A stretch of DNA of 64,000 nucleotides from CAVZBT01 sp963773605 (GTDB lineage Bacteria > Acidobacteriota > UBA6911). Where the stretch lies: assembly GCA_963773605.1 (NCBI GenBank), contig CAVZBT010000018.1:138850-202849 (forward strand), written 5' to 3'. Shown piece by piece: positions 51,538 through 60,964 of this stretch. Numbering within the stretch: position 1 is the first letter of the stretch; every line of letters begins with the position of its first letter. The translations under genes were made by a program, and so were the position numbers. Under the pieces are notes generated by a model that had not been told where the DNA came from, did no database searches, and saw only the letters and a list, made by a program, of their open reading frames with translations.

Positions 51538-51560
51538 AGAAACCGACCAATGGAGGGTAT

Positions 51561-52517
51561 ATGAACAGGCGGGAATTCTTGAAAGAGGCGGGGGCGGCAT
51601 CGGTCCTGAGCTGTTTCCCCGCATCGCTGTCGGCCATTCAGCGCCAGAAACCGGCACGAGGTCTGGAGAAGAGGTCGCTGGGTAAGACCGGAGAAAAACT
51701 GTCGATGATCGGCTTCGGCGGCATCGTGGTGATGAACGCGACGACCGAGCAGGCTGCGCAGCGGGTACAGGAAGCTATCGACGCCGGGGTGAACTACTTC
51801 GATGTCGCGCCCAGCTACGGCAACGCCGAGGATAGGCTCGGCCCTGCACTGGAACCGCACCGCAAGGGGGTGTTCCTGGCCTGCAAGACGCAGCAGCGCA
51901 CCAAGGATGGCGCCGCGGCGGAACTCGAGCGTTCGCTCCGCAAAATGCGCACGGACCACTTCGATCTGTACCAGCACCACGCCGTGACCAAACGAGAGGA
52001 CGTGCAGAAAATCCTCGGACCCGCCGGGGCCATGGAAGCTTTTGTCGCCGCCAGGAATGCGGGCAAGGTGCGCTTCCTCGGATTCTCGGCCCATTCGGTC
52101 GAGGCGGCGCTCGCCCTCATGGACGGATTCAGCTTCGACACCATCCTCTTCCCCGTCAACTACGCCACGTGGAACGCGGGGAACTTCGGGCCGCAGGTGC
52201 TGGCGCGGGCGCAGGAGAAGCAGATGGGGATACTCGCGCTGAAGGCGCTCGCGAAACGACCGTGGCCGGAAGGGGCAAAAAGAACTCAATCAAAATGCTG
52301 GTATGAACCGTTCAGCCTGCCAGAGGAAGCGGGCCCGGCGCTCCGGTTCACCCTGTCGCATCCGGTCACGGCTGCGGTGCCGCCCGGTGACGAAAACATC
52401 TTTAAGATGGCGCTGGGCCTGGCGGCCCGGTTCACGCCGCTGACGAACGAGGAAGCCGAGCAACTCAAGAAAAAGGCGATGAGCACGCCCCCGCTCTTCC
52501 GCTTCCCGCAAGCGTGA
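51561..52517 (+). CDS. Tat-exported aldo/keto reductase
   Basis: A 318-residue protein. The N-terminus MNRREFLKEAGAASVL is a twin-arginine signal (RREFLK), so it should fold in the cytoplasm and be exported. The AKR barrel has the catalytic Asp-Tyr in NYFDVAPSYGNAE, Lys in LACKTQQR and His in FDLYQHHAV, with the GFSAHSVEAALALM strand further on. The substrate is unknown; similar Tat-type AKRs are frequent in Acidobacteriota and Planctomycetota, often near sugar metabolism. GGAGGG lies 4 nt before the ATG. The gene is bracketed on both sides by GGCTTCC-type repeats sharing 23 identical bases. Confidence 0.88.
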   Translation: MNRREFLKEAGAASVLSCFPASLSAIQRQKPARGLEKRSLGKTGEKLSMIGFGGIVVMNATTEQAAQRVQEAIDAGVNYFDVAPSYGNAEDRLGPALEPHRKGVFLACKTQQRTKDGAAAELERSLRKMRTDHFDLYQHHAVTKREDVQKILGPAGAMEAFVAARNAGKVRFLGFSAHSVEAALALMDGFSFDTILFPVNYATWNAGNFGPQVLARAQEKQMGILALKALAKRPWPEGAKRTQSKCWYEPFSLPEEAGPALRFTLSHPVTAAVPPGDENIFKMALGLAARFTPLTNEEAEQLKKKAMSTPPLFRFPQA

Positions 52518-52518
52518 A

Positions 52519-52612
52519 GCCGCTTCCCTGGCTTCCGGCTTCCGGCTTCCGGCTTCTGTCTTTCCGGCTTCTGTCTTTCAGGCTTCTGTCTTTTCGGCTT
52601 CCGGCTTCGGTC
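52519..52612. repeat. GGCTTCC/TTCTGTC direct repeat block
   Basis: Back-to-back units GGCTTCCGGCTTCCGGCTTC followed by four GGCTTCTGTCTTT-like units fill the whole gap between the convergent AKR and glucan phosphorylase genes. 23 bases starting at 52529 match 51460-51482 in the same orientation. Confidence 0.75.
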
Positions 52613-52613
52613 T

Positions 52614-55224
52614 TCAGGCCTGCACACTCTGGGCCATCTCGGTTGCCCAGGCGATCAGGCCGGGGACGAAGGGCGCCCTTTGATCCGGATGCTGCGGCAG
52701 CACGCGCGCGGTAAAGCCGTGTAGCCCGCTGATGGTACACGCGACGTCGTCCGCTTCATAGATGTAGTAGCTCCCACTTTCCTGCCGTGCGAGGGACATC
52801 GTCGAGGTAACCGGATCGGCGATCTCGCCGTCGGCATTGATCCTGCCGACGTACAGTTCCACCCTGAGGTCTTCGGGCCGGAGCGAGCCGGTGCAGACCC
52901 GGGCCTGCAAGGTGATGCTCTGGCCGACGGCGACCTCGGGCGGCAGGGCCGGATCCAGCAACTGCACCCGGATCTGCGGCCACGCGGCGCGGACGCGCTC
53001 GAGCCAGGACGCCAGTCCGCGCACCGGCAGGCCGGCGTCCCCGGCGAGGTGGTTGAAGTTTTTCTGGGCGACGAGGTAGAACCGCTCCGTGTAGTCGCGC
53101 ACCATCCGGTGCGTATTGAAGAAAGGGCAGAGCGACCCGATGGAGGACTTCATGCGCGAGATCCACGCGCGGGGGATCCGATCGGATCTCCTGTTGTAGA
53201 ACGTCGGGACGATGTCGCTCTCGAGCAACTCGTACAATGCGTCGGCCTCCACCTGGTCCTGATAATCGCGGTTATCGCCGACTTCGCCCTTACCGATCGC
53301 CCAGCCCAGCGGGTCGCAATTCTTGCGCCTCATCTGCCATGCCTCGTCCCACCAGCCGTCGAGCGTACTGAAATTCAGGACGCCGTTGGCCACCGCCTTC
53401 ATCCCGCTGGTGCCGCTGGCCTCGTTGGGCCTGCAGGGGCGTATTGAGCCACACGTCGACGCCCTGGACGAGGTAACGGGTGACGCTCATTTCATAATCT
53501 TCGATGAAGACCATGCGGCGTCGGAAGGCCGGCTGTCGGATCAGGGCCGCAATCTGCCGGATCAGTTCCTTCCCCTGATCGTCCCGCGGATGGGCCTTGC
53601 CTGCGAAGATGAACTGCACGGGCCGGTCGGGGTGGTTGAGAATGCGCGCCAGTCGCTCCTGGTCGCGCATGAACAGCGTCGCGCGTTTGTAGGTGGCGAA
53701 GCGCCGCGCAAAACCGATCGTCAGCACCTCGGGATCGAGCACTTCTTCGGCCTGATCGATCTCCACCTGGGGGGCGCCGCGGCGCTTCAGCTGGGAGTAC
53801 AATCTGCGCCGGGCGAAGGCAACCAACCGCTCCCTGCGCCGCTCGTGCGTGCGCCAGAGCTCCTCGGCGGGGATACCGTCCACCCTGCGCCACACGGCCG
53901 GGTCGGCGAGCTGGTCGTGCCATGTGGGCCCCAGGTAGCGGTCGTAGAGCTGGTTCATCTCATTGGAGATCCACGACCGGAAATGGACGCCGTTGGTGAC
54001 ATGCCCGATCGGCGTCTCCTGCGGCGAGATGCCGGGCCAGATCCCGTTCCAGACGCCTCGGCTGACCTCACCGTGCAGCTGGCTGACGCCGTTGCTGAAC
54101 GCGGCCATCCGGAGGGCAAGTATCGTCATGCAGAAGTTCTCTCCGTCGTTGCCCGGGTTGCGCCGCCCCAGACCCAGGAACTCGCCGCGCGAAATTCCCA
54201 GCTTCGCGACGTAATCGACGAAGTAGCGGTCCATCAGGTGCGGGGGGAAATAATCGTGCCCCGCTTCGACCGGCGTGTGGGTCGTGAAGACCAGCGCGGA
54301 GGACGCCAGCTGCCGCGCTTCGGCAAACGACATCCGTTGCGTCTCCATCAGGCGGCGTGTGAGTTCAAGAGAGACGAAGGCCGAGTGCCCTTCGTTCATG
54401 TGGTAGATCGTCGGCGTGAACCCCAGCGCCTCCAGCGCCCGGAAGCCGCCGATGCCCAGGAGCAACTCCTGGCGAATTCTCATGTCCAGATCGCCGCCAT
54501 AGAGCTGGTCTGTGATGTCCCGGTCCGCGCTGCGCGTGTTCTCCGCAACGTTGGTGTCGAGCAGGTACAGGGCAACGCGCCCCACCTGCACGCGCCAAAT
54601 CTGAGCCACGACCCGGTTCCCGGGATAGAATAGTTCCACCTTCAGCGGCTTCCCATCCGGCGCGCGCTCGAGCGTGAGGGGCAGGTTGTGGAAGTCGTTG
54701 TCCTCGTAGGCCTCCTGCTGCCACCCGGCGGAGTTCAGATATTGCCGGAAGTAGCCCTGCTGATACAGAAGCCCGACCGCGACGAGAGGCACACCGAGGT
54801 CGCTCGCGGACTTCAGGTGGTCGCCGGCCAGCACACCCAGACCGCCCGCGAATACCGACAGGCATTCCGTGAGCCCGAATTCGGCGGAGAGGTAGGCGAT
54901 CAGCGGCCCGCGCGCGGCGCCGTGTGCCCGCCGGTACCAGGTCGAATTGCCCGCCATGTACTCATCAAATTGCCGGCAAACCCGCTCGAGGTGCGCCTGG
55001 AACGACTCGTCGACCGCGAGCACCTCCAGCCTGCCCTGCTCGATGGTGCCGAGCATGAGCACGGGATTGTGCCCGGAGGTCTCCCACAAGTCGCTGTCGA
55101 GCCTGCGGAACAGCTCGATGGTGTCGTGGTTCCAGGACCAGTTCACGTTGAATGCCAGCTCCCGCAGCCTTTCGAGCGGCGCCGGAAGTTTCGGGATGAC
55201 GGAGAAGGTGCGAATGGGCTTCAT
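52614..55224 (-). CDS. glgP: Alpha-glucan (glycogen) phosphorylase, frameshifted
   Basis: A GT35 enzyme of about 870 residues that releases glucose-1-phosphate from glycogen or maltodextrin. It has the short-type N-terminus (FSVIPKLPAPLERLRELAFNVNWSWNHDT), AYLSAEFGLTECLSVFAGGLGVLAGDHLKSASDLGVPLVAVGLLY, FTTHTPVEAGHD and the PLP lysine in RPNEASGTSGMKA. The frame changes at about 53428-53434, just before RPNEASG, where one base must be added or removed. The C-terminal 262 residues continue in the second frame to the stop at 52614. The intact family blocks on both sides suggest an indel. The ATG at 55224 has GGGGAG about 5 nt upstream. No other glycogen gene is adjacent. Confidence 0.88.
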
Positions 55225-55649
55225 AGAACTCCCCGCGAGAAGGTATGAGCCAGGTGGCCGTGAATCCGGAGACAGCCTATCCTAACACCAAGCGCGGCCC
55301 CGCCGGCGCAGAGTTGTCGGTGCCTTCCGAGCCGAGTCCAGCCCCCAGGCAAATCTCCGCAGAACACCGCACACGGCTTGCTGGATTTCGGATGTTTCCG
55401 TGTCCTGGAAGCTGAAGACTCCCAGCCGACGGCTGACCGCCCGGTGCGGCCGGCACGCTGTTACTTCCCGTTACTTCGATGGGTTGCGGCCTCGGCCGCG
55501 CCGGGGCTTCCGTGGCTGGCTCTTGAAGTCGTCCCCCGCCCTCTCCTTCGAGATGTGTACGAATTTCAGGCCGAGGCACCGTGCTGAACAGAAACGGGAA
55601 TCGGAGCGCAGTATTCCGGAAGGCACGGAACAAAGCACGGCAGGAGGGG
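55225..55649. other. 425-bp gap, no gene recognised
   Basis: Between glgP (start at 55224) and the end of sodC. Open frames in both directions have arginine/proline-rich noise composition and no ribosome sites. I see no structured RNA, tRNA or repeat of the families found elsewhere. The glgP promoter should lie in the first 100 bp; none is convincing. Confidence 0.4.
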
Positions 55650-56198
55650 TTACCTGGGCTTGGCGGCCCCGACGACACCGCACCCGATGCGGCCCCCCGC
55701 GTTGCCAACGGGCTGCCCGAAATCGTCCGGCTTGGCGTGGACAATTACGCCGCGGCCAAGGATTGGCGCGGCGGTACCGTCTATCGAGACACCCTGGATC
55801 GTGATCTCGTAATGGGCCTTGCCGTTCGCGTCGGCCTCGATGTTGCCGAGGTCGCCCGAGTGCTTCATGTTCATCTGGTCGTCGGGTCTGCCGTGGTGCT
55901 TGGTGCTTTCCGCATCATAGTGGCTGCCGGCGCTCGTCGCGTCCGGGGCGCTGCAATCTCCGAACTCGTGCACGTGGAAGCCGTGCTTCGCGTTCGGGGT
56001 CAGTCCTTCGAGGTCCGCGACCACCCGGATCCCGCTTCCCGTGTCGGTGAACCGTACCGTTCCTTTGCAGCTGCTGCCCGAGGCCGGGCTGATCACCGCA
56101 ATCGCCTCCTTGAGGCTCCCCGCCTGCGGCACGGCGGCACCCGCGCAGGCGAGCGCCAACGCAAGGCCAAGACTTCCGAACGCAATTCTTATTTTCAT
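55650..56198 (-). CDS. sodC: Secreted Cu/Zn superoxide dismutase
   Basis: A 182-residue enzyme with a signal peptide (MKIRIAFGSLGLALALACAGAA). The copper and zinc ligands are visible: GFHVHEFGDCS, GSHYDAESTKHHGRPDD, GDLGNIEAD and VIVHAKPDDFGQPVGNAGGRIGCGVVG. The two cysteines (in GDCS and GCGV) form the conserved disulphide and a conserved Arg lies in AGGRIGCG. It detoxifies superoxide in the periplasm. The ATG at 56198 has GGAGAC 4 nt upstream. An open frame upstream in the same register is not part of the gene; it is antisense to, or overlaps, the adjacent small gene. Confidence 0.93.
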   Translation of the reverse strand: MKIRIAFGSLGLALALACAGAAVPQAGSLKEAIAVISPASGSSCKGTVRFTDTGSGIRVVADLEGLTPNAKHGFHVHEFGDCSAPDATSAGSHYDAESTKHHGRPDDQMNMKHSGDLGNIEADANGKAHYEITIQGVSIDGTAAPILGRGVIVHAKPDDFGQPVGNAGGRIGCGVVGAAKPR

Positions 56199-56317
56199 AG
56201 AGTCTCCACTCAGCAAGCTTGTACAGGCAAGTGTACCAGATCGTGTGAGTGTCGTGCGGCGGGCAAAAAAGGCAGTCGCTCGCAACGACTGCCTCGGTTG
56301 GACTCCGGCGGGGCCGG

Positions 56318-56497
56318 TTAGATCTTGATGCGGTGGTCGTCTTTTGGGCAGATCCAATACATGCCGCCCGGCATCTCGCGGTACTTCATGACCTTGGTGG
56401 CGACCATCGAGGTGCCACATTGCGGACACATGTGCTCGTAACGATGCCCTTTGTCGCCCATGCTCGCGCGGGCCGTCTTCGAAAGTTTCTCCGCCAT
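56318..56497 (-). CDS. Small zinc-ribbon protein
   Basis: A 59-residue protein, MAEKLSKTARASMGDKGHRYEHM, followed by a possible treble-clef or ribbon: CPQCGTSM and CPKDDH spaced by about 22 residues, with a YREMPGGMYW hinge. Only three cysteines and a histidine (CxxC...CxxxxH) are available as zinc ligands. Function unknown; similar tiny basic zinc-ribbon proteins occur in Acidobacteriota and delta-type Proteobacteria. The start at 56497 is supported by GGAGG 8 nt upstream. It lies 119 bp upstream of sodC on the same strand. Confidence 0.7.
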   Translation of the reverse strand: MAEKLSKTARASMGDKGHRYEHMCPQCGTSMVATKVMKYREMPGGMYWICPKDDHRIKI

Positions 56498-56628
56498 GCT
56501 CTCATCCTCCCTTCTCAGGATTGCATACTGCAAAAAGAGACAAAAACTGGTAATTTTACGCGTACCGGCGCGCCCGTCAAGTTATTTCGGGCCGTTGACC
56601 GATTCACATACTCAAAGGCTCGAGACTG

Positions 56629-57693
56629 ATGCTTTTCCTACAGGGGGTGACCCCCCGGACGTTGTGCGGCGCGATTCCGGGCCTCCCTTTGGAGGAAGCC
56701 CGCCGCATCGTCGGGGCCGTGCACCGGTACGATCACCTGCCGGCCGCGGTGCGGGGGGTCAGGCGCATCACCCTCGACCAGGTGCGCGCCTCGGCTACGC
56801 TCCCGGGCCTCGCCGTACGGGAAACGCGCGTCAGCCGCCTCGACCCCTTCGTGAAATACTCCCTGGAGGCGCCGGACGGGGTGGCGGTGGAATCGGTCCG
56901 GATCCCGCTCGAGAAACCCGGGCGGTTTTCTGTCTGCGTCAGTTCCCAGGCCGGGTGCGGGTTGCGCTGCGCGTTCTGCGCGACCGGGCGGCTCGGCCTG
57001 GCGCGAAACCTCGAGGCATGGGAAATCGTGGAGCAGATCCGCGTCGTGCGGCGCACGCTCGATCCCTCGCTGCGCCAGCGCATCCACGGCGTGGTGTTCC
57101 AAGGGATGGGAGAGCCACTGGCCAACGTCGAAAACGTGATCGAGGCGATCCGGGTGGCCTGCGAGCCGAGCGGCCCCGCTATTGACGGCCGGGCCATCAC
57201 GATCTGCACGGCGGGACTGCCGTCCGGCATTCGCCGGATCGCACGGGAAGTGCCCAAGGTCCGGCTGGCCATCTCGATTGCGAGCCCGCGCCAGTCGGTG
57301 CGGTCCAGCCTTATGCCCATCGACCATGCCCACCCTCTGCCGGAGGTGCTCGAGGCGGCCGCCGAGCACGCGTCGGCGACCCGGATGGCCCCGATGTGGG
57401 CGGTCACGCTGCTTGACGGCGTCAACGATTCGGAAGAGGACGCGAAAGCCCTGGCGGGGCTGGCGTGTGACTTCCGCGCCAGAACGGGTCTGCGGCCCCG
57501 CATCAGCATCATCGAGTACAATCCCAGCGCTCCGGGCGCGGCCGACGCGTTCGCCCGCTCGCCCGGGCAGACGGAAGCAGCCTATCGGGCGGTTCTCAGC
57601 GCCCACGGCTTCCCGTCCCACAAGCGCTACAGCGGCGGGGCCGACATTCAGGCCGCGTGCGGCCAGTTGGCCGGGCGGGCGCAGCGGGACTGA
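56629..57693 (+). CDS. RlmN-family radical SAM methyltransferase
   Basis: A 354-residue radical SAM enzyme related to RlmN/Cfr, which methylate C2/C8 of an adenine in 23S rRNA (and tRNA for RlmN). The cluster motif is VCVSSQAGCGLRCAFCATG, with Cys110, Cys114 and Cys117. FQGMGEPLANVENV, the TAGLPSGIRRIA and AISIASPRQSVRSSLMPI blocks are family-typical. The methyl-carrying cysteine is Cys344 in AACGQL at the C-terminus. The N-terminal accessory domain is short and lacks the clear RlmN helix set, so it is a diverged RlmN paralogue rather than certainly the housekeeping enzyme. It converges on addA with 11 bp between stops. Confidence 0.82.
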   Translation: MLFLQGVTPRTLCGAIPGLPLEEARRIVGAVHRYDHLPAAVRGVRRITLDQVRASATLPGLAVRETRVSRLDPFVKYSLEAPDGVAVESVRIPLEKPGRFSVCVSSQAGCGLRCAFCATGRLGLARNLEAWEIVEQIRVVRRTLDPSLRQRIHGVVFQGMGEPLANVENVIEAIRVACEPSGPAIDGRAITICTAGLPSGIRRIAREVPKVRLAISIASPRQSVRSSLMPIDHAHPLPEVLEAAAEHASATRMAPMWAVTLLDGVNDSEEDAKALAGLACDFRARTGLRPRISIIEYNPSAPGAADAFARSPGQTEAAYRAVLSAHGFPSHKRYSGGADIQAACGQLAGRAQRD

Positions 57694-57704
57694 GAGCGCA
57701 TCCC

Positions 57705-60700
57705 TCAAGGTGCGTCGTCGATCTCGACCGCCTCGCCGGTGCGCGCCAGCAGCAGGTACGCGGCGGTCACCCTCACGCCCAACTCGCGCAGCGCGGCCCT
57801 GTACGCCAGGATCTGCGCCCTGTAGCGTTCGGCAAAGAGCCGTGACCCGCCGGGCGTCTCTTTATCGGTCTTGTAGTCCACCAGGACCCATCCGCCCTCT
57901 TCCTGGAAGAGGAGGTCGATCTTTCCCTCCTCGACCCCGGCGACCCCGGCGGCGCCGGGAACCTGCCGGACGAAAGGAAGTTCGCGCCAGACTGCGCGCC
58001 CGGCCGAGGCCGCCTGCCGGGCCCGTTCGATTAGGGGCGAGGCCAGTGTATTGCGCACGAGCTCTTCTATGGCATCCACACCCGCGCCATCGATATGGTG
58101 GCGCCGGGCCGCATCGCCGGCCCATGCTCGGGCTCCGGACCACCGGCCGAAGTCCGCCGCTTCCATCGCCTCGTGATAGGCCACGCCGAAGCGGAGGGCA
58201 CGTGCGCGCGCGTCGTCGGGCACATACCCCGCAGCCCGGGCTTCTCCAAGCGCTCCGCCGGCGGCCTTCACGGGCATGGCCGCCGGCGTCTCCGAACGGA
58301 GTCTCGCAAGCTCGGCGCTCTCGCGCCGCAGGGCCAAGACCCAGTCCCCCGTGCCGTCTTCCGCCCGGGGGGTCGACGGCACGCGCAACGCATCGATGCG
58401 GTGGCCGTCTATGAAGCGCGCCAGGCTCTCGTCCCGGCAGGCCCGTTCGGACAGGAATTGCGCCAGGGGCCTCAGCCGCGTCGAGTCGAAATCGGCGGAC
58501 CAGGCGTCGGAGGTGCGGTCGTACTTCCCGCGGTGATGCGTCGACAGCACGAGGTGATCCCGGGCGCGCGTCAGCGCCACATAAAGCAGGCGGATCAATT
58601 CCTCATCCTCGCGCTTCTCTTCCTCTTCCTTGAGATAGCGCCATCCGGGGCCCTCGATCCCTGCAAACCTGATCGCGAATATTTTCCGGCGATGCGCGTC
58701 CGCCAGAAAGTCAGACGTCCGGCGCAGGCGATCTCCGCCAAGCCCTGCCAGCAGTACGATCGGGAAGTCGAGCCCCTTGGCCTTATGAATCGAGAGGATC
58801 CGCACGGCGTTTCCCGTTTCCTCCATCACGCGGCTTTCCCCCTCGGCGATACCATCCTGGTGCATCGTGAGAAGGGTGTCGACGGCCTCGGAAAAAGTCA
58901 TCCGTTCCTGAAGCCAGCGCAGGGTGCGCCCCAATTTATTCAGGTTGGCAATGGACTGGAACCCGCGGACCGCCAGCACTTCCCGGGCGCCGGTACCCTG
59001 CAACAGGCGCTCGAAGGTCTCCGACGGGGGGCGCCTGAGCCGGCCTTCATGCAGCTCCCGCAGGACGGCGAACGGGCGGCACAGGGGGGAACCTTCCGCC
59101 GCAGCGATGCGGTAATCCAACGACACGCCGGCCACGCGCGCGCGCAGCAGGTCCTCGTCCGAAATCCCGAAGAAGATGGAGCGCAGCGCCCCGTAAAGCG
59201 CGACCTCGTCGTTGGGGTTCGACACAGCCCGGAGCAAGGTCAGGGCCGAAGACACCTCCGACCGCGCATAGTAAAACTTGCCCCCTTCCAGCACGTAGGG
59301 GATGGAGGAGTCTCTCAGCTGCTCTTCGAGCGCATCGACATGGGTAAGGGCGGGGAGAAGGATGGCGATATCGCGAAACTCCGGCGGCCGCCGGCGGCCC
59401 GGAAGTCCACGTGCTTCCTCGACCCACCACGATCCGTCCTGGTCGCCTTTAATCTGCGCGATCAGCTTCGCCAACCGCGCGGCCTCGACATCGACGTGGC
59501 CCCTGCCGGAACCCGACAGGGCGCCCTCTTCGGTGCGGTCTCCCAGGAGCCGGATCGAAGGCGCCGCCGGTTCGACTTGTCGTGCGGCGCCGCCGAACCG
59601 CAGATAGTCCCCCTGGTAAGCGCCGTCCCCGCTCTGCGCCATGACCCCGGTGAACGCCTCGTCCGCAAAGTGGAGGATCGAAGGAACGGACCGGAAATTG
59701 GTCGTAATCTCGACGCGCTCCAGGCCGAGTGCGTCACACCTGCGGACCACATCGAGGTAGGTTTCGACGTCGGCGCCGCGGAACCGGTAGATCGACTGTT
59801 TCGGGTCCCCGACGACAAACAACCGTCCCGGCCCCGGTTTCAGTCGTGCGGGATCCGTCTCGGCGAGGTCCGGGGACGCAAGCAGCAGGACGATCTCCAA
59901 CTGGGTCGGGTCGGTATCCTGGAACTCGTCGACCAGGAGAGTCTTGAACCGCTCCTGGAATTCCCGGCGCGCGGCCACGCTCCGGACCAGCAAGTTGCGC
60001 GCGGCCTCGAGCTGGTCGTCGAAGTCGACGACGGCTTCGGCCTGTTTCCGTCGCTGCCAGACCGGAATGAAATCGGCGTGGAGCCACCGAACGACGGTGT
60101 CGACCAGTCGCTGGAGTTCGTATTGGCGGAACTCGCACGCGAACTCGGCGACCCTGCGGATGAGGTCCTGCACCTGGCGCACGGTACAGGCCCCGCCGGA
60201 CCAGGAATCCGCCCTACCGGACTTGCCCGGCTTGCACGGGGGGGCGCACTCCAAGGGGCCCTCCAGCCACGCGATCGTGTCCGCCAGCCGCAAGAGCAAT
60301 CTGTCGTCCGGCCGTGTGGCGCGGCAGCGCAAGGTCTGAGCCTCGCCCAGCATCCTTGCCCTTGTGCGCTGGGCGTCCTCCTCCGAAACCGGGGGAACCA
60401 GCTCCAGGCGGGCAACCAGGGGCGCGTGGAGCTCAGGCTGGCGGCGATCGACTTCAGTCCTTCGAGGGTGAAGCCGCCCCGGAGGGCGGTCTCGATCGGC
60501 CCCCGGCGCGCCACCAGGACGTCGCGGATCCACTCTTCCCAGAGCCCGTCGAAGAGAAACCCGCTCTGGACCTCGTCCAGCGCGGTGAACTGCGGATCGA
60601 GACCCGCCTCGATGGGCCGCTGTTTCAGCAGCGAGACGGCAAGCGCATGGAAGGTCGAGATCGCCGCGGATTCGAGATCGTACAGAGCCTGTTGCGCCAT

Positions 60701-60964
60701 GGAGCGGGTAGCCTCGTCCCGGGTCGCATTCTCGAACTCCTGCCGCAGCCGGATCTTCATCTCGCCGGCGGCTCTTTCCGTAAAGGTGATGGCGCAGATG
60801 TCCGAGAGCCTCAACGGCGGTCCCGCGGGGCCCTGATGGAGCACCAGGTGGAGGATGCGGTCGACCAGCATCCGGGTCTTGCCCGTTCCCGCCGAGGCCT
60901 CCACGATAAACGAGCGCCGCGTCTCGCGGACCACCCTGTCGCGCTGCGGCTGGTCGGGGATCAT
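57705..60964 (-). CDS. addA: AddA-type helicase/nuclease, frameshifted
   Basis: A UvrD-like helicase with C-terminal nuclease, about 1085 residues, that resects double-strand breaks with AddB. It has Walker A ASAGTGKT (23-30), DICAITFTERAAGEMKIRLR, motif II LLVDEFQDTDPTQLE, VGDPKQSIYRFRGAD, motif V/VI SIHKAKGLDFPIVLLAG and RLLYVALTRARDHL, and the nuclease motif WVLVDYKTDK near the end. The frame changes once at about 60430-60445 (between ASLS and ELHAPLVARLELVPPVSEEDA). Both halves are conserved, so one indel is likely. The ATG at 60964 overlaps the addB stop (ATGA), giving coupled synthesis of the two subunits. Confidence 0.88.

Noticed and set aside
55277..55744. Minus-strand open frame between glgP and sodC
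   Set aside because: It is proline/arginine-rich and has no ribosome site. It also overlaps the conserved end of sodC in another frame.
58095..60836. Very long plus-strand open frame opposite addA
   Set aside because: It is antisense to helicase motifs on the minus strand and has no protein-family features. Long antisense frames are expected in high-GC coding DNA.
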